Shown one piece after another: positions 55,680-64,000 of a DNA stretch of 64,000 bases. Under the pieces are notes generated by a model. It was not told the origin of the DNA. It was given only the letters and a program-made list of their open reading frames with translations, and ran no database searches. The stretch comes from Pogonophryne albipinna (taxonomy: Eukaryota; Chordata; Actinopteri; Perciformes; Artedidraconidae). Position 1 is the stretch's first letter. Each line of letters starts with the position of its first letter. Position numbers and translations under genes: made by a program. The stretch covers positions 1-64,000 of the forward strand of contig JAPTMU010000434.1 in NCBI GenBank assembly GCA_028583405.1, written 5' to 3'.

Positions 55680-58600
55680 ATGCTGTACTTCCAGGTGGTG
55701 ATCCTGGCCGTTGCAGCCATGCTGGCATACTACTTTGAGTTCACGGACACCTTCAGCCCCGCCCTGCAGGGCTTCATCTGCAGGGACCCCAGCCTCACCA
55801 AACCAGACCCCGGCCCCGAACAGGACGGCCGCCTGCAGCCCGTCATACTGTTCTCTGTGGTGGGGGGGCTGCCTGTGGTACTGGTGAGTAACTGAGTTTA
55901 AGAGAAACTCCCTCTGGAGGGAACACAGGGATTTACTTATCCTTTGCAGACCATTTAACTGTACCAAAACCTACTGTATAGAACCCAACAAATAATATTA
56001 CGTCCTCTTTAACAGCATAATGCCCTAATTGAATTTTTAAAAGTGCTAACAGAAGGTAGTTTCAGACTAAAATACGACCAAATTGGCTTATCAAACATAA
56101 TTCATTAAATGTTAAAGGTGGGGTAGGTAAGTTTGAGAAACCGGCTCGAGACACACTTTTTGTTATATTCCATGGAATGCTCTTAACATCTTAAGTGGAA
56201 TGCTCTTAACATCTTAAGTGGAATGCTCTTAACATCTTAAGTGCTTTGACAATAAATCCATAAAAAAATGTCATCTGTGGAAGCCGTAGTACTGTAAAAA
56301 GCACGACCAATCATTTTAGCCGGCCCGGCTAAAATAACTGGATGGCCTACCTGCCTGTCAGCCTTCCATCTGTGCACAAACTTATCTCGTGCCCTCATTG
56401 GTCATGTGCGCGTTCGTGTGTGTTGGAGGAGGGGCTTTGTAAGGAAGTGGCAGATTTGTTCCGGCTGTGTATTTTCAAATTCTAGCGCACTCGAGCTGGT
56501 TTCTCCAAAATTACCTACCCCACCTTTAAGGCCTGTCACTACCATTTGCCGGCTTCAAATAAAACTGGAACCCTCTGCAGTTTAATATTAGTTCCTGTTC
56601 ACTTTTTGAGAAATTACCATTTAAGTCTATAAGAGTAATAACTACATTTTTTGTAGATCTACTTTAGCACACCCATAGCCTAACGGCCCGTCCACACAGC
56701 GGCGTGCGTTGAAGCTTGCCGGCGGGCGTGTCTGACACTCGACCAACAACCAATCACATGAATCTCCCGCCCTGACACACAAGCAGCGGTTTGATTGGCT
56801 AGAGCTTGTACTGGCATATGATTAGATTGGCTGACGCTTCTGCCGAGGCTTCAAAAGTTGAACATTGCTCAACTTTTGCAGCGAGCCACGCCAGCAAAGC
56901 TCCGCGTCGCTTCCCACGATGCAGTTCGGCTAAAAGTGACGTCACCCCATTCAAAGTGAATGGGCAGAAGCGTAGGAAGCTTAAACGCACTCCGCTGTGT
57001 GGATGGGCCGTAAATGCACCTATGCATGACCCTCACTAGATATTATGCACTTATCACCTCAGTTAAATGCCTGTATTGATAATCTGCTTTTCGTCCAAGG
57101 AGAATATCTGAATAGACCTTTTTTCTTGGGGGATGATAAGCTTGGCAGGTAGAGTAATATGCATGTGTATTATGCGTGATTGTCGAATATTTTCCTTTGG
57201 GGATTTATCGTTTATTCTAGTGGGAGGGACGGTAAACAGAGGAAACGCTTTCGGGCCTTCAAATAGGAACTCCAACATTTAACAGACCAGTGGTGTGACT
57301 TTATTACCCATTCAAGGACAGACATTATAGTAGCTTTTATAGTGCTGGCTCCGTATAGAGAATCGCATAAAGCATGGTGGAGAGGCAAGTGCTCAGAGCA
57401 TGAAGCCAACAATTGACCGCTGGGTTTAAAATGGCCCAGATCTTCTGCATCAATGCGCAGTGGTGTTTCTTTAAGTTTAACCCCGCCTCAAAGTGGCCCA
57501 CGTGTTCATTATTGTGAGGGAAGTAATAATTAGCTATAATGAATTTAGAAGACGACATGTTTCTGCATGGTTTTAAATGCAGGTGAGTGTATGTGTGTGC
57601 CAGTTTTGGTTATTTAATTCCAAGTATTACTAAGTATTTCCATCCCAAAGTATTTTTCTGTGTGTTCCTCAGATTTCAGGTGTGGAGCTTGTTATCTTCC
57701 TCCTTCACTACAACTCAGACAACCTGTACGACCAGGACACAGTTGTTGTCATGGGAGACTGTTGCTACGTGAACCCTATGGTGCGCAGAACCTTCCGTTT
57801 CCTTGGTAATATAATTACTAAATTAAACCCACTTAGAGCTGTTATTTTCATTCATAATCTCATATTTAATTGTGGTTCAATTATACTGAAAACCATTTTT
57901 GAATCAGCGTTAGGGTTAGTCATCAGTCATTGAGTGGTGATACTGATGTAGGAAGATCGTAGACAGTAGTTACTTTATAAGTAGGTGCTTGGTCTAGTTG
58001 TAAGTTGTAACATGCTATTATGATGTTGCTGTGACTTGATGTTTAATATGGTTTCTGTGCAACATAGAGGTGGCAATAGAGAAAGCACTTTGACTATAGA
58101 CTTGTCTTTATAACAAGATATTTAACAAGGTGCATTGTCTTGATACAATGACATGATTTGCAATCAGACATTTGTTTGCTAAAAAGTCAACACTTATAAT
58201 ATTTTTAGAATCTTGGGGGAAATACATCGACCATTAATTTCACATTAACAATTTGGTATTTAAAATGAAATTGCTGAAGTATTTTTAAATGTGCCTCACA
58301 AGATTGTTTTGACACGTTTTGAAGACAAATGTTTGATTAAATGATGGTACCTTTGGGCTGCGGAACCAAACAAGCAACATTTTGATTAGCATAACGGCTA
58401 GCATCCGTTTGTGTCAGCGATGTTGGTAGTGCTACTTTTTTAGCTAGCATAATTCCTTCATACATAGATGTGTGTGCGACAGTAGGTGTCATGCTAACAT
58501 ACATGCATACACTATTTGAGATAATAAAGACCATGCTACCTTTAATGCTAATTTAGACTAATACCTTTGTTGATGCATTGGTTCAAAGTAACTTAGCACA

Positions 58601-61600
58601 TCAACTTGTATAGAAATTGAGGAAATGTGATACTTTACTTTAATTTCAAGTAAATGGGAGGGAAATGGAATACATTTGACTTCAATAGATTATTTTCGAA
58701 AGTTATAATAGTTACTTTACAAATGAAGACTTTACATAGAACATATGATCTTTTTAAACATCATGCATTGGTTTAGAGTAAACTATGCAACATTATATAA
58801 AATAATGCAATTAAGCTCCACCTCAACCAAACCTCAAAAATACTTTTTTTTAAATGTAATAAAATGTTGCTTTTAGCTGTTATGGCCTGGATTAACACTG
58901 TTAGCTCTGTTTCTGTTGACAGTATCATTAGCTGCTTCATTATTTGTGCGCATCTTTAAGTAAAGGATTTAAATACAGAATAATATCACCAATGTGTGGA
59001 TGTGAGTCATTTATTTCATCTCATCTTTGTGTGTTTTTCTGCAGGTGTGTATATCTTCGGTCTATTTACAACAGACATCTTTGTCAGCGCAGGTCAGCTG
59101 GTCACAGGAAGTCTGGCTCCTTACTTCCTGTCTGTTTGCCTGCCCAATTACACTGCCCTCGGCTGCCTGGACACTGCTAACTTTGTCAGCCAATCAGATG
59201 CTTGTACTGGTGATGCTGATGACATCATGAGAGCCAGGAAGACGTTCCCCTCCAAAGAGGCTGCCCTGAGTGTGTATACAGCTGTGTATCTGGCAGTGAG
59301 TGGACCAGCAGTGTATCTACCCTTACAGTACAGCATTGAGCCGTGTCATACAGTAAAATACTCGTCCTTTCCAGATGTACGTCATATCCTGTGTGGGATC
59401 CAGTGGAGGTCGCCTGACGGGCCCCCTCCTCAGCCTCTCATTGGTCAGTGCGGCTATGCTCACAGGCATCAACAGAATGGCCGAGTACCGAAACCACTGG
59501 AGTGATGTCATCGCAGGACAAGCCATCGGAGGCGCTATCGCTGTCTTTCTGGTCTGTTATCATTCATCTTATTTATATATTTTTTTATACGTGTCCATAC
59601 ATCTAATGACACTCACACTTTTCACTGCTTCAATGTCATTAAAATTCCCCTTTGTGATCAATCTAACAAACTGTGTTTTGTCTAACTTACTAACACCACA
59701 CTTGTGTTTTAAGTTATAGATCTGTCTGCAAAGATAAGACACTTCGTTCTTATAATCTGTAGGAAATAAGATAAGATAAGACTATTTATCCCGAAGGAAA
59801 TTGTTGTGCCAGAGTAACAAAATACAATAAACACAATAAACACAGCAGCAAAACTGTACACTAAAAGTGCAGCAAAAAGAGCAATTAAACATCTACAGAC
59901 AACATGAAACATAGAAACACAGATGGTCACACAATCAATGCAATTATTAGCAGTATTTAGTGGTTAGTAGTGCAAAAAATAAAACGTAGTGCCAGTTACG
60001 TAATTGCACGTTATCATAGCATTATTAATAATACTAAAAATAATAATATTGCACATAGTTACATATAGCAGCGAGTGTATTGTAATGATGGTAATTATAT
60101 TGATATGTATATTGCACATAGTGTTGGTGTGGAAGTTCTCAGTGCCCTTTACTTAGGGGTGAAGAGTCAAAGAGTTTGATGGCCACTGGGAGGAAAGACC
60201 TCCTGTGGCGCTGTGTGGTGGTTATCGGTGATCTCAGTCTGTGGCTGAAAGTGCTCCGGTAGGAAACCAGCGTGGCATGCAGGGGGTGAGACCCGTTGTC
60301 CAGAAATGAGACCTAAACAACATGTAAAGAGCAATGTTTCAGACAGCGATATGGTGTCACAGCCCGAACCCAAACCTTGTTATGGAGTCCTGTTGGCAAG
60401 GGGTGGATTGTCAGAGATGGGGCCATTCAACCAGTGCTATTTACAAAAACCCCAGCACCTACAGAAGTGAGAGACAGTACTCACTTGCATTGCAAAGATG
60501 CAAAGTGTGGAGAGAGTGGAAAGTGCCAGTGCCTCTCTGTTGGCCTTCCCTGCACGGAGCTCTGCACCTGCTGTGCAGAATGTCAACATGTGTCCCCTAA
60601 CGTTTCTGAGGAACCTGACATTCAACATTATATTCTAGTATCTATATACTTGACCTCTCACAGAATGATTTGATGAATTGTATGCTGTACTTTGAATTAA
60701 GTTTCAATAAAACCTGTACTATTTACACCTATGTTTTAGAGGCTTGCAATTTAGAACTAATACACTTCATTGTATTGGGTTACTCTTATTCTGACTATTT
60801 GGTGATGTAGGACAGCCACCTGGTTCATACCTCAGCAAATCTGAAGAGGAAAAGAGTGGCCATTCTCAAGTTATGGGCTTTTTTGTCAGCTTTCCCATTC
60901 GGCCTGGTCTAATTTGGCTCTTTTCAGGGATTGGGGTAGTTCTAAAGAACAACCAAAAAAACATTTTTTCCCCCAAAATAAAATGTGACAACAATCAATT
61001 TCATTAATGGGAGACCCTAAAGATAAGAAAAATCATTGTTGTCATTTGTTCTACCTCGGGTAGGGGTATCTCAAAAACTAAAGCCTTTTTTGAGGACTTG
61101 CTGCTGGACTATATTAGAAAGTGGTGTTAATATGTGGAGATTACCCTTCGGCACAAAAAGTGTACGTACCATAAACCTGTGTTTCTCACAGATCCAATGG
61201 TAAAGTCCTATTACTTTTTTCGAGGGAGCCGTTGCGATGCTAACTTCTACGATTGCCTACAAAAACAAATCATCACTGCAACACTCTATTATTGAGTAGT
61301 GAATAAACCTGTGTGTTTAATCTGAGGAATCTTCAGCCTGCTTTCACTCCCAGGGCCTCAAATACTAAAGTGTGTCATGTCACAAAGAAGCTTACAGCAC
61401 CTAAACATGAAGTGTGTGGTGTCAGTCCTGATTATCACGGATCTGCTCTGCTTCATGGGTTAGGGTCGGTTTCAATATTATATACATTTTATTTGTGAGG
61501 CAGTGATGTTTACAAAAGTTGTCATGTTTATCATTTAGAAAATACAGTGGAGTGTGCTTCCTTATATGAGTTTCAATGTTATTATGTTTTAGACCAGGGG

Positions 61601-63900
61601 TGTCCAAACTACGGCCCGGAGGCCAAATGTTTAAATACATTCAGTCAATTCAAGTTGAAAACATTTTCTAACAAATCTCAGTTGATAAAAAAAAGGCCAG
61701 CAACTTATTTGCATATTGCAATCTGGGGTTCTGTTCTGAGGAAAGAGCTTCGAACACACTAAAGTAAACCCTATGGAGAACTGGGATGTAGGCAGTTTTT
61801 TTCATATATTCAATTATCAAGAATAATGGACCTACGTTTGATTGATTTTGCTAATTTATAACTTAACTTATGAGGCAATATACCTCACCTCGAGTGAGGG
61901 GCCCAGCCTTCGTATGTTTTTCTGTATGTGACCCTCAGTGAAAACAGTTTGGACACCAAGGTTTTAGACTACAGCATGTACTGTAAACACTTTAGAAGTG
62001 TACATCAAAGCTATCCAGAAAACATTTTTACAGATTCAATTATTGTAGGGGTTAATCCATCAATAAAACCAATGAATCAGCCAAATAAATCAAAATGAAT
62101 CTATTGTAAGTCTTTGGGTAACATTATTGGTTGAACGTTCAATTTTCAAATGAACCAAATAATCTTAGAGTCTGTTTTCAGAATCAGGCCACTGCACATC
62201 CTGTGTGTTCAGAGTCAGGCCACTGCACATCCTGTGTGTTCAGGTTCTCTCCTAACACAAAACTGCTCTAATGGACTAAACAGCTGCAGGACACACACAC
62301 TGCTGTTGCATGAATACACTTGAATTCTTCTTTTGTGTACGTGATGGGAACAAAAACCTGGGTCACAGAAACCTGTCTCCGTTTTCTGTCACTGTATTCT
62401 GGTATTATTTTTTGATCATGCAGAAATGTTATTCTAATATGACTGTCTGTTTTCTTCTCTCTTTCTAGGTGGTGTTTGTGGTTCAGTATTTTAAAAAGAG
62501 ACGTGTGGTTTCTCACAGCGTCTCAGATTCAGGCACAGCTGACACTGATGAAGCCTCAGCTCAGACCAATCACTGCATGGACGTCAGTGACAAATACACA
62601 GTTCCTCAGGTAGCTAACATGATACATATCAAAAGCTAAATGTCTGTACTGAATGTTTCCCAGGCTTTAAACCAGGGGGGGGGGGACCTTTTTCCTCTCG
62701 AGGGCCATTTCAATTTTTTCAACATCCTCCGAGGCAAATTATTGACCTCTGCTTAAAAATACTAAAATCACAGCCCATTAATTTCGCCTTTCTTTCATGC
62801 TGTGCAAAGAAAAAGCAACCTCTTAATCCAGATATCTCAACATGACTCACGCATGCATGCACGTGCACGTGCACGGTGTGGCATGACCACCAAAACAGAA
62901 AGATATGGACACAAGATGTGTGCAAATGTATTTAGATTCTTATCCATGTGGACATTATTTAAGTGGCGGGGGGACATAACCTCCCCCAGGGGGGTCCGGG
63001 GGGCATGCTCCCCCGGGAAGATTTTTTTTTAAATATTGAAGTTAAAAGCATCAATCTGGTGCACTTTGAGAGCAACATGAGGAGATCTATGGATACATCT
63101 CTCAACACCCATTTGAAACAGATCTGGAAGCAGATTTATTTTTCTTTAAGGATATTTTACAAATCACTCTCCTTTCAAACTGTATTCTTCTTTATTAATA
63201 ACAACTTATTTTTTACCGTCATATAGTTTTTTATACCTGTTTTTTATACTTTATTCTCTTATTTCTTAATAAAGATGTGCCTTTACCTCACTGGTTGTAG
63301 AAAAAGCTTCTTATATTCGTTAGCATAGCTAGCTAACCAGATGCTAATAACAACAAAGTTATTGACTGTATGATCTGTATGACAGATGAACAGATCGCCA
63401 CTGGGCTTTCAACTAAAGACACAGCCACGCAGAAACTGCGGCATGTGTACGGCTCCTTATGGGTACTGCAGTTTCTGAAGTGCCGGAGCGGCGTTCTGGT
63501 GCTCTCCGTCAGAACTGCATCCCTGTCAGACGAGACATATACCACGCGATGACACGTGCGGCTCGTGTTGTGTTCAAGGACCCTGACATTGGCCAGGAAA
63601 AACAGGCACTCGCTTGTTTAATTATTTTGCGGTCTAGATTTCTTTAATTTTTTTCTTTTTTTCCTGTGTTTATAAATTACCTCGAGTGCCGTACCAAATG
63701 GTCTCGCGGGCCGTACGGCCCGGGGGCCGGAGGTTCCCCACCCCTGCTTTAAACAGATTAAAAGTTGTGTCATCCTTAGGGCTTTTATGATTAAAAAACA
63801 GTTTTTTTATAAACACAAATTATGAATTTAAATGTTTTATTTAAATGTGTTTCTTTTGTGCTTCTAATAGAGCCCAGGATCCTGCACAGAAGTCACATGA
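55680..63900 (+). CDS. plppr5: Phospholipid phosphatase-related protein, PLPPR5-like (complete)
   Basis: Exons 55680-55883, 57673-57805, 59045-59295, 59375-59551, 62469-62609 and 63871-63900 give 311 codons plus TGA; all introns are GT/AG and phases agree. The start MLYFQVVILAVAAM, the block DIMRARKTFPSKEAALSVY, PNYTALGC and the end CTEVT point to PLPPR5 rather than PLPPR1-4. These are six-pass plasma-membrane proteins of neurons linked to neurite growth; they bind or sense lipids but lack phosphatase activity. Consistent with that, the motif equivalent to SGH reads PSKEA (no histidine), while the third motif keeps NRMAEYRNHWSDV. The cytoplasmic tail (VSHSVSDSGTADTDEA) is unlike human PLPPR5, and a separate fish paralogue is possible. 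Introns 1, 4 and 5 hold MITEs. Confidence 0.82.
56116..56525. mobile_element. TTAA-target MITE in PLPPR intron 1 (410 bp)
   Basis: Ends aggtggggtaggtaa and ttacctaccccacct, flanked by TTAA (56112-56115, 56526-56529). It contains three 23-bp tandem units (ggaatgctcttaacatctta) at 56174-56242. Confidence 0.88.
56684..57010. mobile_element. MITE with TAA flanks in intron 1 (327 bp)
   Basis: Ends cggcccgtccacacagcgg and ctccgctgtgtggatgggcc with final g; flanked by TAA (56681-56683, 57011-57013), a 3-bp duplication that fits PIF/Harbinger MITEs. 57011-57672 and intron 2 (57806-59044) hold nothing recognisable. Confidence 0.75.
59765..60300 (-). mobile_element. LINE 3' end fragment in PLPPR intron 4
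   Basis: Minus orientation; (ATAAG)n tail at 59765-59780 next to tatttatcccgaaggaaatt. The inner end (60170-60300) encodes a few C-terminal LINE residues. Resembles Rex1-like fish LINEs. Confidence 0.65.
60335..60640 (+). pseudogene. Cys-rich fragment from a mobile-element ORF
   Basis: In frame +, RDGAIQPVLFTKTPAPTEV is followed by LHCKDAKCGESGKCQCLSVG and LPCTELCTCCAECQHV. Spaced Cys pairs of CxC type occur in ORFs of several fish DNA transposons and retroelements. Only about 90 codons remain, in an intron, with no splice context. 60641-61594 shows nothing else. Confidence 0.5.
61595..61961. mobile_element. hAT MITE in PLPPR intron 4 (367 bp)
   Basis: Left end caggggtgtccaaactac, right end cagtttggacaccaagg; duplication ttttagac at 61587-61594 and 61962-61969. 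A 31-bp tandem duplication (caggccactgcacatcctgt) lies nearby at 62180-62241. Confidence 0.88.
62673..63746. mobile_element. hAT element in PLPPR intron 5 (1074 bp)
   Basis: Left end cagggggggggggac and right end ggaggttccccacccctg; perfect duplication ctttaaac at 62665-62672 and 63747-63754. Internal 62960-63080 is shared with 48065-48180. No transposase; the small frames at 63370-63647 show no domain. Confidence 0.9.
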
Positions 63901-64000
63901 CTATGACCCCCCTCTCTCCTAAACAAGGGGAGATGAAAGTCACCTATTCTACGTCACACTTGGGCCTTAATATGTCTAAGATGCTTATTGCAGAATTTAA
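63901..64000 (+). other. 3' UTR of the PLPPR gene (start)
   Basis: Follows the TGA at 63898-63900. No polyadenylation signal within the window. Confidence 0.6.

Overview
The window is eukaryotic nuclear DNA, almost certainly from a ray-finned (teleost) fish. Two spliced vertebrate-type genes sit in a background packed with fish-type transposons: many hAT elements with 8-bp target duplications, TTAA-target elements, L2/CR1-like LINEs, a tRNA-derived SINE, an endogenous retrovirus and minisatellites. I see no bacterial-type operon, CRISPR array, rRNA gene or functional tRNA gene.

Host genes. (1) The 3' exons of a coiled-coil gene resembling CFAP157 (DUF4515 family) lie at 5561-7869 on +. Four exons join in phase and end at a stop; upstream exons are not visible. 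(2) A complete six-exon phospholipid-phosphatase-related gene, best matched to PLPPR5, lies at 55680-63900 on +. It predicts 311 residues and ends in the family's TEVT-like tail. All its junctions are GT/AG and in phase.

Layout. 1-1280: a 33-bp minisatellite grown inside LINE coding sequence. 2229-3275: an internally deleted hAT element keeping an open BED-to-hATC fusion. 3394-4950: LINE RT and endonuclease fragments. 5561-7869: the coiled-coil gene. 8322-11040: a palindromic element, an LTR-like leader and a Pro-rich repetitive ORF. 11105-13312: three neighbouring tandem arrays (213, 129 and 115 bp). 13325-13904: LINE and Gypsy remnants. About 15170-26124: an endogenous retrovirus with a PBS, gag and an integrase tail, its leader split by a hAT element and its gag split by a piggyBac-like element. 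28125-32752: a large inverted repeat with one arm split by a hAT element. 32931-36450: a palindromic element split by two hAT elements. 36873-44295: a nest of hAT, TIR element, hairpin and L2 LINE. 45885-51440: a LINE split by a near-full-length hAT, itself split by another hAT carrying a SINE. 53100-54060: a second LINE with a shorter 33-bp array. 55680-63900: the PLPPR gene with MITEs in its introns.

The genes do not form a pathway. What unifies the window is insertion history: at least eight insertions can be read from target-site duplications, so the relative order of many elements is fixed by nesting. I did not find a convincing new defence or metabolic system. The most unusual items are the 33-bp array open in both directions, the BED-hATC mini-protein, the LINE sitting in the centre of a hairpin, the large inverted repeat, and the palindromic element split by two hAT copies.
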